13,374 bases of DNA from CAVZLD01 sp964522605 (GTDB lineage Bacteria > Planctomycetota > Planctomycetia > Pirellulales > Pirellulaceae), in NCBI GenBank assembly GCA_964522605.1, contig CAZFWV010000185.1, positions 1 to 13,374 of the forward strand, in the 5' to 3' direction. The notes below the pieces were generated by a model that did not search any database, was not told the origin of the DNA, and saw only the letters and a list, made by a program, of their open reading frames with translations. How positions within the stretch are numbered: position 1 is the first letter of the stretch; each line of letters opens with the position of its first letter. Positions 1 through 6,310 of the stretch are shown here, piece by piece. Position numbers and translations under genes: made by a program.

Positions 1-151
1 ACATCGCGAGTCCGCCCAGTGCCGCACCGGCTGCTCCCAGGCCTTGTAGGAAACCTCGGCGTGTAACTGCGTCCGGCGCATTGTTGCAGCAAGCAGTGTT
101 GCGCTTCAAATCGATGATCTTCAGGGTCGAACCGGTTTGGGCGAAGGACAT
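1..151 (-). CDS. Tat-signal secreted protein, N-terminal fragment (possibly DUF1501-like)
   Basis: Only the first 50 codons are present; the gene runs off the left edge. The ATG is at 149-151 on the minus strand, preceded by a good Shine-Dalgarno (GAAAGGA, 7 nt before the ATG). The peptide begins MSFAQTGSTLKIIDLKRN, has a Cys-Cys pair at residues 21-22, and then a twin-arginine motif TRRGFLQG (residues 30-37) followed by a short Ala/Gly/Leu-rich hydrophobic stretch. This is a classic Tat export signal, so the product is likely folded in the cytoplasm and then exported. An N-terminus with a Cys upstream of TRR-x-x-L and a Gly/Leu-rich segment recalls planctomycete DUF1501 proteins, which often accompany DUF1553 cytochromes. 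Other Tat families such as oxidoreductases or sulfatases cannot be excluded because no catalytic domain is visible. It is transcribed divergently from the sulfatase at 675. Confidence 0.75.
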   Translation of the reverse strand, partial: MSFAQTGSTLKIIDLKRNTACCNNAPDAVTRRGFLQGLGAAGAALGGLAM

Positions 152-529
152 GGCAGATCCTTTCGGCTGCAGGGAGCGGTCGCGGTGTTCTTCAGACCTT
201 GTCAACGGTGATCTCGCAAGCGGACGATTCGTCCCGACGATCCGATGTCGAACAATGTCAGCTCGTGAATGGCCAGTGATGGATGTTGCGAGCTGGTTTC
301 CGTGTCCGCTTGAGTGAACCGTATGCAATGATACGATTATACGAGCGGTCAGTCGTCGGCAGTAGCAGGCTTCCTTCTTGCTCATCCATTGTGGTGGGCA
401 ACGATGGAATTTTCTGGGAGAATGTCTCGTGGCGGGCGCATGCCGCACGACTTCACCCGTTCGTCGACCGGCTCGCCGTGATCAATCTAAGAGGATGGCC
501 GCTGCGTCTCAACGTGAGAGGACTCAGAA

Positions 530-569
530 CGTGTTTGGAAATACGAGACGCGTGTTTGGTAATACGAGA
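530..569. repeat. Two-copy direct repeat, 21-bp period
   Basis: The 19-mer CGTGTTTGGAAATACGAGA (530-548) recurs at 551-569 with one mismatch (A to T), giving an exact 21-bp period, about two helical turns. The second copy runs into a hairpin (564-583) and then into the palindromic pair at 588-648. Tandem sites two helical turns apart resemble cooperative DNA-binding sites, but no regulator is identifiable here and a simple local duplication explains it equally well. Confidence 0.7.
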
Positions 570-583
570 AACCGGGCTCTCGT
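564..583. repeat. Small inverted repeat (6-bp stem, 8-nt loop)
   Basis: ACGAGA (564-569) is the reverse complement of TCTCGT (578-583), with the loop AACCGGGC between. It directly abuts the palindromic pair downstream, making three consecutive stem-loops in about 80 bp. Taken alone, a 6-bp stem is weak evidence. Confidence 0.45.
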
Positions 584-587
584 GTGT

Positions 588-648
588 GCCACTGGCTCTG
601 CCAGTGCCGTTGTCACATCAAAAAAAGACACTGGCATAGCCAGTGCCA
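588..648. repeat. Pair of REP/BIME-like palindromes in inverted orientation
   Basis: Two perfect hairpins share one stem: CACTGGC-TCT-GCCAGTG (590-606) and CACTGGC-ATA-GCCAGTG (629-645), each with a 7-bp stem and 3-nt loop. Reading the second copy on the minus strand extends the match beyond the palindrome (GTGCC.../...GTGTC flanks, both followed by a short T/A-rich tract), so they are best seen as two copies of one asymmetric element facing each other. This is the layout of REP/BIME elements in other bacteria. A run of seven A or T bases (620-626) lies between them. They end 27 bp before the sulfatase ATG, so they may lie in its 5' leader. Dispersal in the genome cannot be shown from this window. 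Confidence 0.7.
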
Positions 649-674
649 CCCAATTCTCCAAACAGCTTTTCAGC

Positions 675-2066
675 ATGCGATTTCGACTTGTTCTGATTTT
701 CTTGCTCGGTCTGTCGGGAGGCGAGCTTATCGCCAAACCGGTCAACGTGCTTCTGATCATGGTCGATGACTTGCGGGATTACGGCGGTGCCTATATGCCC
801 GACGTCGTGAAGACGCCGAATCTTGATCGTCTCCGCGCTCGTGGGATCAGCTTTGAACGAGCTTACGTGCAATATCCGGTCTGTAATCCCAGTCGCAGCT
901 CGATGATGGTCGGCCTGCGACCAGAGCAAACCGGGATTGTCAACAACGGGACGCGCCTTCGGCAGAGAATGCCCGACGTTGTCACGATGCCTCAGTTGTG
1001 TAAAGAAGCCGGCTGGCAGACTCATGCGTTCGGTAAGCTCTTCCATTTAGGCGGCGGCAGGGATGCTGCACAGCGGGACCTGTGGATGGATGCCGGTCGA
1101 TCCTGGCACTCGGCACAAGCGTTTGCGCCCACACCGGTGGGACGAAGAATGATTGCCGGTCGCAACGTTACGGAAGGCGCGCTTAAATGGTGCGAGTGGG
1201 GAGCGGCTGACGGAGTGGACGACGATCAACCGGATGGGCAGATTGCCGCAGCGACCGTCGCCATGATCGAGAAACTCGGCGACACCCCGTGGTTTATCGG
1301 CTGCGGTTTCATGAAGCCACATGACCCGTTCATCGCACCTCAGAAGTATTTTGGATTTTATCCACCCGGGTCGCTGGAACCATGGCGTGATCCGGAGGAG
1401 ATGTCCAGAGCACCCACGGAAGCGGTTGGGTTTGGTGCGTACGGCCAAGCTTTCGGGAAATTCACCGATCGAGAATGGCGAGAACTGTTTCACGCCTATT
1501 GCGCGTGCACCAGCTTCATGGATGCTCAGCTGGGGCGCGTATTGGATGCGCTCGACCAAGACCAACTTTGGGACAAAACCCTCGTCATCTTTGTTGGCGA
1601 CCACGGCTACCATACGGGCGAACGGCAATGGTGGAATAAGAATACGCTGTTCGAACGTTCCTGTCGGGCCCCTCTCGTGATTGCGGCACCAGGCGTGCAG
1701 GGCGGGCGAACCAGCCAGTCCTTGGTCGAGTTCGTTGACCTTTATCCCACGGTCGCAGATTTCTGCGGCCTGGAACTCCCGCACAAAACCGCGGGGGTTA
1801 GTCTGCGTCCCCTATTGGCGAATCCGGGCGCAAGCGTGAAGGACGCCGCGTTGACACTCGTCACACGGGGCGAAAGGCTCTATGGACAGAGTATTCGCAC
1901 GAGCCGTTGGCGCCTCACCCGATGGAGCGATGGCCAAATCGAACTTTACGATCACAAGAACGATCGCGAAGAATTTCACGACCTCTCCGCGGCTCGGCCG
2001 GACATCGTGACGGAACTATCGGAGCGACTTTCGGCGATTGCGCCATCCATGAGTCGGAACAACTAG
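675..2066 (+). CDS. Secreted sulfatase, iduronate-2-sulfatase-like
   Basis: A 463-residue arylsulfatase-superfamily enzyme predicted to hydrolyse sulfate esters, probably on sulfated polysaccharides. Residues 1-20 form a Sec signal peptide (MRFRLVLIFLLGLSGGELIA), which fixes the start at 675 even though the frame is open further upstream and no Shine-Dalgarno is visible. Visible motifs: metal ligands DD (31-32) in NVLLIMVDDLRDYGG; the formylglycine motif CNPSR (Cys70 to Arg74), the Cys type matured by a formylglycine-generating enzyme; KPHDP (214-218); and GDHGYHTGE (308-316) supplying further metal and substrate ligands. The segments TPNLDRL, VDLYPTVADF and a C-terminal LYDHKNDREEFHDL are typical of the iduronate-2-sulfatase-like branch. 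Length is normal for that branch and all key residues are intact. The substrate cannot be assigned. The palindromic repeat pair lies just upstream. Confidence 0.95.
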   Translation: MRFRLVLIFLLGLSGGELIAKPVNVLLIMVDDLRDYGGAYMPDVVKTPNLDRLRARGISFERAYVQYPVCNPSRSSMMVGLRPEQTGIVNNGTRLRQRMPDVVTMPQLCKEAGWQTHAFGKLFHLGGGRDAAQRDLWMDAGRSWHSAQAFAPTPVGRRMIAGRNVTEGALKWCEWGAADGVDDDQPDGQIAAATVAMIEKLGDTPWFIGCGFMKPHDPFIAPQKYFGFYPPGSLEPWRDPEEMSRAPTEAVGFGAYGQAFGKFTDREWRELFHAYCACTSFMDAQLGRVLDALDQDQLWDKTLVIFVGDHGYHTGERQWWNKNTLFERSCRAPLVIAAPGVQGGRTSQSLVEFVDLYPTVADFCGLELPHKTAGVSLRPLLANPGASVKDAALTLVTRGERLYGQSIRTSRWRLTRWSDGQIELYDHKNDREEFHDLSAARPDIVTELSERLSAIAPSMSRNN

Positions 2067-2246
2067 GCTTCGTCTTAAGTCGGCCTGCAGGTTTGCGACG
2101 GCGCCTGGCAGCAGTTCCTTGTGGATTCGCGATGATTCACGCGCGCTGCCGTGCACGAATCTGCCATGCGCGAGTCTCCCGAGTCCGCATCGCCACATTG
2201 GGTTGCGGCGGCAGGATGGCTGTTTGCCAGCATGGCGTTTGTTGTT
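2067..2246. other. Convergent intergenic region
   Basis: About 180 bp between the stop codons of the sulfatase (+) and the LamG protein (-). No gene or T-tract terminator is seen on the sulfatase side. The 8-bp palindrome CCTGCAGG near 2085 is too short to interpret. The right end carries the inverted repeats listed at 2222-2270. Confidence 0.5.
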
Positions 2247-2270
2247 TCATTCCCGACGCTGGCAAACGCC
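2222..2270 (-). terminator. Candidate terminator with two alternative stems at the LamG gene stop
   Basis: GTTTGCCAGC (2222-2231) pairs perfectly with GCTGGCAAAC (2258-2267). The overlapping GGCGTTTG (2234-2241) pairs with CAAACGCC (2263-2270). The two stems share the right arm and so exclude one another. They straddle the minus-strand stop codon at 2247-2249. No T-tract follows, so intrinsic termination is uncertain; an mRNA 3'-end stabilising hairpin is the alternative. Confidence 0.4.
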
Positions 2271-4145
2271 GAGAAGACCCGAAATGCCGAGAAGAGCCAA
2301 CAGCCAACTGGCGGGCTCGGGAACGGCACTCAAGTTCGGGCCGCCCGGTTTGAGGCCCATTTCGTAGCCGCCGTCGTTGAGGGCGGTCACAAGATCGCCT
2401 GTCCCGAAGAACGAATCGCCGTTCCAATCCCCCTCCGCCCAACCGGCAGACAGTCCTGTTTCGTATTTTCCGGCGGAGAGCACCTGAACAAAGTCCGATG
2501 TATTGAATTGCCCGTCGAGGTTCGAGTCACCCATCCAGGTGTTCTTCAGCTCGTCGACCCAAACTTGCCGATCCTGAATGTCGACTCGGCCGTCGCGATT
2601 CAGATCATAATCCAAATCTGGTGGATTGCGCTGCATCTCCACGGCCTGCAGATCCAGGTCGCCGGCATCCAGGTCGCCATTCCGGTTGTAATCGCCCGGG
2701 TGTCCGACGACATTGCCCATCATGATTTCGATCAACTGCTCTTCACTCAACTCTTCGTCGTAGATTCGGACATCGGCGATTTGTCCGGCAAAATACCGGT
2801 CTGCATGGCCAACGGCCCAACCGATGTGCACGGGAAATGCGCCCGCCTCGTCACCCGTTGCCGTGTCGATTGCCTGGTCGGCTCCGCCCCCGAAGGGATC
2901 AAACTCGCCGTCGAGAAAATGAAGGATCTCAGAGCCCATTTCGGCACCTTCTGGGAACACGGAAGCGACGAAGTGCCATTCGCCGTCGGTGACGGGAGTC
3001 TCGGCAAAGTTCTGCCCACCCGAGTATTCCGTGCGCAGACTGTTGTTCGCTTGATCAATCCGGAAATGCCATTTCCGCGCCGTTGCGAGCGATCCGTAGG
3101 CGACCATCGCGGTGTTGGTGTGCTGAACGTCCGCCTTCATCCACAGCGTAATCGTTCGAGGATTATTGCCTCCAATGCCGTTGAACGGAGTTTCGATGTA
3201 GGAGGGTCCTTGATCTCCCGTGAATCGAACCGACGTGCTCTGAATTCCTTCGGGGCCGTCATCAGCCCATTCGACGCTGGCGGAAATGGCGGTTCGCAGC
3301 GTGCCATGGTTCTCTGCCACCAATTCGGTGACGGTCGTCGAACCCGGCCCGTCATCCATTGGCCAGTGGGCCACTAGACCATCCGTCGTTGGGTTCTGAA
3401 TTAAGTCTTGGATTTCCGAGTCCGTTAACGCTCGATCATACATGCGAACGTCATCGATGAACCCGTTCATGAACGAATCATATGCTGGTGGCGCGTTCTG
3501 ACGTGCCCCAATCGTGACGTTCGGGAAATCATCACCGATGATTGTCTCGATGAAATTCGGTGTGACCCCGGTGGCGCCCTGCAGTACGCCGTCGACGTAA
3601 TGCAGAATCTCTTCGTTGTCGCTGTAATCGCTGGGGAATACGGAAACTACGTGATGCCACACGCCATCCGCGATACTCATATCACCCGTCAAATTTCCTC
3701 CGGACGATTCCGTGCGCGGCGCGCCGGGGACACGCGGGTCCCCATCGCCGTTGATGACGAAGTGGTACTTTGCACCGGTCGCAGTATCGCCATATCCGAC
3801 GATTCCCTGCGTCGCTGTCGATTCAGTCTTCACCCAAGCAGCAATGGTTCGGGGAGTGTCACTCCCGATGCCTTCGAAGAGCGTATCGACATAACCCTGG
3901 TCCGCGCTGTTGAATTCCAGAGCATAGGGATTGGCAAAACCTGTGGGTGGTGCGTCCGCCGTCCACACCGGGATCGCACCTGTCGGGACAAACCCATCGT
4001 AGCCACCCGCGATGTCTCGAAAGACCGTACCCGATCCCTCATCCAAGGGCCAATGTGCGACCAACTCCGCTTGCGCCGATTGATACGCGTTCGACGTGAC
4101 CAGGAGCATTGAAATGAGCAAGAAAGTCGATGTCGCGCAACGCAT
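2247..4145 (-). CDS. Exported double-LamG protein with dockerin-like repeats and PEP-CTERM sorting signal
   Basis: A 632-residue surface or extracellular protein. The start at 4145 is supported by a strong ribosome site (GAGGAG, 9 nt upstream) and an immediate Sec signal peptide (residues 1-26, ending YQSAQA). Two LamG/concanavalin-like domains follow: about 27-250 (LVAHWPLDEGSGT ... DDVRMYDRALTDSEI) and 256-475 (LVAHWPMDDGPGS ... ADVRIYDEELSEEQ). Residues 485-585 carry four Ca-binding loops of EF/dockerin type (DYNRNGDLDAGD, DLNRDGRVDIQD, DSNLDGQFNTSD, DWNGDSFFGTGD); the last is degenerate. Residues 608-632 are a PEP-CTERM tail: VPEPAS, a hydrophobic segment, then a basic CQRRE end. In other bacteria such tails are processed by an exosortase and direct proteins to the envelope or an exopolysaccharide matrix. 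LamG domains suggest carbohydrate or protein binding rather than catalysis. It is transcribed away from the hairpin-rich intergenic region. Confidence 0.92.
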   Translation of the reverse strand: MRCATSTFLLISMLLVTSNAYQSAQAELVAHWPLDEGSGTVFRDIAGGYDGFVPTGAIPVWTADAPPTGFANPYALEFNSADQGYVDTLFEGIGSDTPRTIAAWVKTESTATQGIVGYGDTATGAKYHFVINGDGDPRVPGAPRTESSGGNLTGDMSIADGVWHHVVSVFPSDYSDNEEILHYVDGVLQGATGVTPNFIETIIGDDFPNVTIGARQNAPPAYDSFMNGFIDDVRMYDRALTDSEIQDLIQNPTTDGLVAHWPMDDGPGSTTVTELVAENHGTLRTAISASVEWADDGPEGIQSTSVRFTGDQGPSYIETPFNGIGGNNPRTITLWMKADVQHTNTAMVAYGSLATARKWHFRIDQANNSLRTEYSGGQNFAETPVTDGEWHFVASVFPEGAEMGSEILHFLDGEFDPFGGGADQAIDTATGDEAGAFPVHIGWAVGHADRYFAGQIADVRIYDEELSEEQLIEIMMGNVVGHPGDYNRNGDLDAGDLDLQAVEMQRNPPDLDYDLNRDGRVDIQDRQVWVDELKNTWMGDSNLDGQFNTSDFVQVLSAGKYETGLSAGWAEGDWNGDSFFGTGDLVTALNDGGYEMGLKPGGPNLSAVPEPASWLLALLGISGLLGVCQRRE

Positions 4146-4416
4146 GGATTTGTCTCCTCGCCTTGAAAAGTCCGCCTCCCGGTGTTTTGGCAACTTTCGG
4201 ATGTCAAGTCTAACGTTAACAGCAGGACAAAAAAAGACGCTCCCCTACCCTCGCGATGAATGTCTTCCGGATCGCGGGAATTGGGCCGTACAGGCAGTCG
4301 AATCTCCTCGTCGCTGCGACATGCATCACGTGGGAAATTGACTCGATCCGTCACCTTCCGCGTGTGAACAGCTGACCGTTTTACGAGCCCCGGCACCTGG
4401 TGCGAAAGCTGAACGC

Positions 4417-4465
4417 GACGGCAAACGGTCGGCGGCCGTCGATGATTTCTCGACGGCCCGCCGTC
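4417..4465. repeat. Alternating complementary hexamers with mutually exclusive stems
   Basis: GACGGC (4417-4422), GCCGTC (4435-4440), GACGGC (4452-4457) and GCCGTC (4460-4465) alternate, so each can pair with a neighbour. The best stem is GGCCGTCGA (4434-4442) with TCGACGGCC (4450-4458), 9 bp with a 7-nt loop; the competing 4452-4457/4460-4465 stem has only a 2-nt loop. If transcribed toward the gene at 4734, this could form a switchable leader structure; if not, it may be a repeat remnant. Confidence 0.45.
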
Positions 4466-4486
4466 TTCGATCCACCGCTCCCCAGC

Positions 4487-4516
4487 AGGTCGTGCAACTT
4501 TAAAGCTGCACGACCT
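4487..4516. repeat. Perfect 10-bp stem-loop
   Basis: AGGTCGTGCA (4487-4496) is the exact reverse complement of TGCACGACCT (4507-4516). The 10-nt loop itself contains the palindrome CTTTAAAG (4498-4505), so the structure can extend to nearly the whole 30 bp with one mismatch. It is followed by CCAGGAGAAG rather than a T-tract, which argues against a standard intrinsic terminator. Confidence 0.6.
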
Positions 4517-4653
4517 TCCAGGAGAAGTAAAGACACCTTGACGTGTGTGAATAGCTGCCCTTGGTGAGATGGGTAGTAAAGGCAACTCGAGGGCGCAACT
4601 GGTCCGACCATCGTCGGTCGCGAATTCGGTCGGTTCTTTCGATTTTTTCTGTG

Positions 4654-4669
4654 ATCGCTTGGAAGCGAT
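4654..4669. promoter_or_regulatory. Inverted repeat upstream of the LEPR-XLL gene, possible operator
   Basis: ATCGCTT (4654-4660) and AAGCGAT (4663-4669) form a near-continuous palindrome with a 2-bp centre, 65 bp upstream of the ATG at 4734. Its size and position suit a dimeric regulator's site, but no promoter elements were convincingly placed around it. Confidence 0.3.
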
Positions 4670-4733
4670 TGCGATAGGCCTAACGTAATCATCTCTTTTC
4701 TTTCGAGTCTGAGATTTGAGGGGGGCAGGCACG

Positions 4734-6158
4734 ATGAAGGTCCACGCTACACGAAACGTTCCCAAGCGAAGACTTGGGAAGGCACTCGAAATGCTTGAAG
4801 CTCGTCTGCCGCTCGCGGGAGACGTGCTCGCGGTTCTCACTCCACAGGGAGACCTCAATCTGGAGGGGGATTCAGAAGGCAATCGGATTGGGATCGTTCT
4901 CGAAGGAGATCAGATTGTCGCGTCGAGCTTGGACGGGACGACGCGAATCAACGGTCAGTTGGATTTCCGCTTCCCAGCGGCTTCGCTCCTCGGAATCCTC
5001 CGAGTCGATTTAGCGGAGGGGAACGACACCCTTCGGCTCGGTGGCAAGGCTCACGATCACGAAATGACGGTGCTCGACGCAGAAGGCGGACATGATGACC
5101 ATGACGAGGGAGAATCTCGTCTGTCGATTCCTGGAGGGATCACGATTGCCACCGGTGCGGGGTCAGATTCAGTTCGGATCAGTTTTGTCGAGACTGCAGG
5201 CGACCTGAAGATCCACACCTCCGAGGATGATTGGGCAGCCGACGATGTCGACCTAGTCAATATTGGGCGGGGCCCCGGATTTGGTGAGGAGGGACACCAT
5301 GCGTCGGCTGTTCTCGCCTCCGAAAGCACCACGATGGCCGAGCCGGGATGCGGAGACGAAGGAGGTCCTCCCGCCGACGTTCTTGTCAAGGGCGACACAC
5401 GCGTGATTACAGGGGGCGCGGCGGATTCCGTTCGAATCGCATTCGCCCATCTCCAGGGAAGTCTGACTCTGAATACGGGGCCGGGCGCGGACCTTGTCGT
5501 GACCGGACGGGGACCGATTCGCGGAAGACATGGTGGCGGTGGCGGCGGCGACCACGGCGGCGACCACGGCGGCGATCACCACGAAATGACGGCTGTCGAG
5601 GGTGAATCTCCCGACGACCATGGACACGGCGGCCGTCCGGTCGACGTGCGTGTGAAGCAGGACGTTCGAGTCCACCTCGGTTCGGATGACAACTACATGA
5701 TGCTGCGCAACTTGGGCGTGCATGGTCAGTTAACCGTCAGATCGACAGATGGAGATGATGCGGTTGGTTTACAGAACGTAAAGGTCGTCGCTGCCGCTGT
5801 GATTTCTACGGGTGCGGGACAGGATACGCTGGCCGTTTGGCAGTCGCGATTCGACTCGCATCTCGAGGTCGACTCAGGACCAGGGAGTGACTATGCACTC
5901 TTAGACACCATAGAGGTCACTGGTGGTCTGAATGTATCCATGGCAGCATCGAACGATACGCTGGTTCTTGTAGACAGTCATGTGCTCGGCGTGACGCAAC
6001 TCGACGGAGGACCCGGAAGGAATCACCTGGCGATCCGCGACACTTTTTTTGAAAATTATGCCGGTGGCCTCCGTTGGCAACTTGACGACCTCTCCATCAT
6101 TGATTCCGTTCTTGATTCTGCATTGACCCTGTTTGGCCCGTTTCTTCAAGGTCGATAG
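4734..6158 (+). CDS. LEPR-XLL surface protein with beta-type repeats and histidine-rich inserts
   Basis: A 474-residue protein. The ATG at 4734 is preceded by a G-rich Shine-Dalgarno-like run (GAGGGGGG); a TTG 18 nt upstream is less likely. The N-terminus has basic residues and then LEMLEARLPLAGD (18-30), matching the LEPR-XLL motif found at the start of many planctomycete surface proteins. From about 128 onward come five degenerate units of roughly 45-55 residues with the pattern 'V-x-TG-x-G-x-D-x-V/L-x-(I/L)...G-x-L-x-(I/V)-x-(S/T)-G-x-G-x-D', as expected of a stacked beta-solenoid. Between the early units sit His/Asp/Gly-rich inserts: HDHEMTVLDAEGGHDDHDEG (107-126), EEGHHASAV (185-193), and a large one at 264-300 containing three GGDH copies and DDHGHGG. 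These look able to bind transition metals. Function is unknown; adhesin, matrix or metal-sequestering roles are inference. Confidence 0.85.
   Translation: MKVHATRNVPKRRLGKALEMLEARLPLAGDVLAVLTPQGDLNLEGDSEGNRIGIVLEGDQIVASSLDGTTRINGQLDFRFPAASLLGILRVDLAEGNDTLRLGGKAHDHEMTVLDAEGGHDDHDEGESRLSIPGGITIATGAGSDSVRISFVETAGDLKIHTSEDDWAADDVDLVNIGRGPGFGEEGHHASAVLASESTTMAEPGCGDEGGPPADVLVKGDTRVITGGAADSVRIAFAHLQGSLTLNTGPGADLVVTGRGPIRGRHGGGGGGDHGGDHGGDHHEMTAVEGESPDDHGHGGRPVDVRVKQDVRVHLGSDDNYMMLRNLGVHGQLTVRSTDGDDAVGLQNVKVVAAAVISTGAGQDTLAVWQSRFDSHLEVDSGPGSDYALLDTIEVTGGLNVSMAASNDTLVLVDSHVLGVTQLDGGPGRNHLAIRDTFFENYAGGLRWQLDDLSIIDSVLDSALTLFGPFLQGR
5544..5579 (+). repeat. In-frame 12-bp tandem repeat encoding (Gly-Gly-Asp-His)3
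   Basis: Three consecutive copies of GGCGGCGACCAC (5544-5555, 5556-5567, 5568-5579); the third has one C-to-T change that keeps the protein sequence. They lie in frame in the LEPR-XLL gene (codons 271-282) and follow a GGT/GGC run encoding polyglycine. Such a unit can gain or lose copies by slippage without shifting the frame, changing the number of His residues. Confidence 0.9.
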
Positions 6159-6310
6159 GGTCGCGTGCCGCGTGTTCGAAAATTCACGCCCGTGCCTCAG
6201 CCGAACGACTGGCCCAGCTTCGGTGTCCATGAGTGTCTGGTCATCGAAGTAAAAAACGGGTATTCTGTTGCCCAACTCGCTTAATGAGCGACCAAGAAAG
6301 GAGTCGGACT
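6159..6310. other. Intergenic region between the LEPR-XLL and histone-like genes
   Basis: About 150 bp on the plus strand, with no coding content of its own. No terminator hairpin with a T-tract follows the upstream stop. The gap is long enough for the downstream gene to have its own promoter, for which a candidate is listed at 6238-6266. Confidence 0.5.
6238..6266 (+). promoter_or_regulatory. Candidate sigma70-type promoter for the histone-like gene
   Basis: TGGTCA (6238-6243), a spacer of exactly 17 bp, then TATTCT (6261-6266). Each hexamer matches its consensus at 4 of 6 positions, including the strongly conserved first TA and last T of the -10. It would give a leader of about 38 nt before the ATG at 6311. 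This is pattern matching only; planctomycete promoters are poorly characterised. Confidence 0.3.

Larger units (their letters stand above)
152..674. other. Divergent intergenic region upstream of the Tat protein and the sulfatase
   Basis: About 520 bp with no convincing gene. The sulfatase reading frame stays open upstream to 378, but the signal peptide starts only at 675, so the upstream part looks non-coding. A weak sigma70-like pair on the plus strand (TTGAGT 310-315, 16-bp spacer, TACGAT 332-337) is possible but not persuasive. The right third (530-648) is dense in repeats and palindromes, listed separately. Confidence 0.6.
4352..4560. repeat. Imperfect direct repeat pair, copies 4352-4377 and 4534-4560
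   Basis: Both copies start CACCTT and share a core: GTGTGAACAGCTGACC (4362-4377) against GTGTGAATAGCTGCCC (4545-4560), 14 of 16 identical. The copies are about 180 bp apart and in the same orientation, and they bracket the block of stem-loops between them. They could be binding sites, the ends of a small repeat element, or a decayed duplication. No function is assigned. Confidence 0.55.
4146..4733. other. Hairpin-rich divergent intergenic region
   Basis: About 590 bp between the divergently transcribed LamG and LEPR-XLL genes. The reading frames crossing it lack recognisable protein features, so I treat it as non-coding. It holds an imperfect 26-bp direct repeat (4352-4377 and 4534-4560), four alternating complementary hexamers (4417-4465), a perfect 10-bp stem (4487-4516), and a 7-bp inverted repeat near the LEPR gene (4654-4669). 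A perfect TTGACA exists on the minus strand (4202-4207), but no acceptable -10 lies at the proper spacing. Confidence 0.6.

Noticed and set aside
283..639. Open frame of 118 codons upstream of the sulfatase
   Set aside because: It runs through the repeat and palindrome block and shows no domain, signal or ribosome site; judged a chance frame.
378..674. Upstream extension of the sulfatase reading frame by 99 codons
   Set aside because: The Sec signal peptide begins at the ATG at 675, the extension has no protein-like features, and it would translate across two palindromic repeats.
2151..3377. Long plus-strand frame of 408 codons antisense to the LamG gene
   Set aside because: The minus strand encodes clear LamG, Ca-binding and PEP-CTERM features over the same region; the antisense frame is a by-product of GC-rich codon use.
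4202..4207. Perfect TTGACA on the minus strand upstream of the LamG gene
   Set aside because: No -10-like hexamer lies 15-19 bp downstream, so a promoter call is not supported.
3830..4882. Minus-strand frame of 350 codons spanning the 4146-4733 intergenic region
   Set aside because: It overlaps two well-supported genes in other frames, is rich in Arg and Ser as shadow frames are, and has no recognisable motif.
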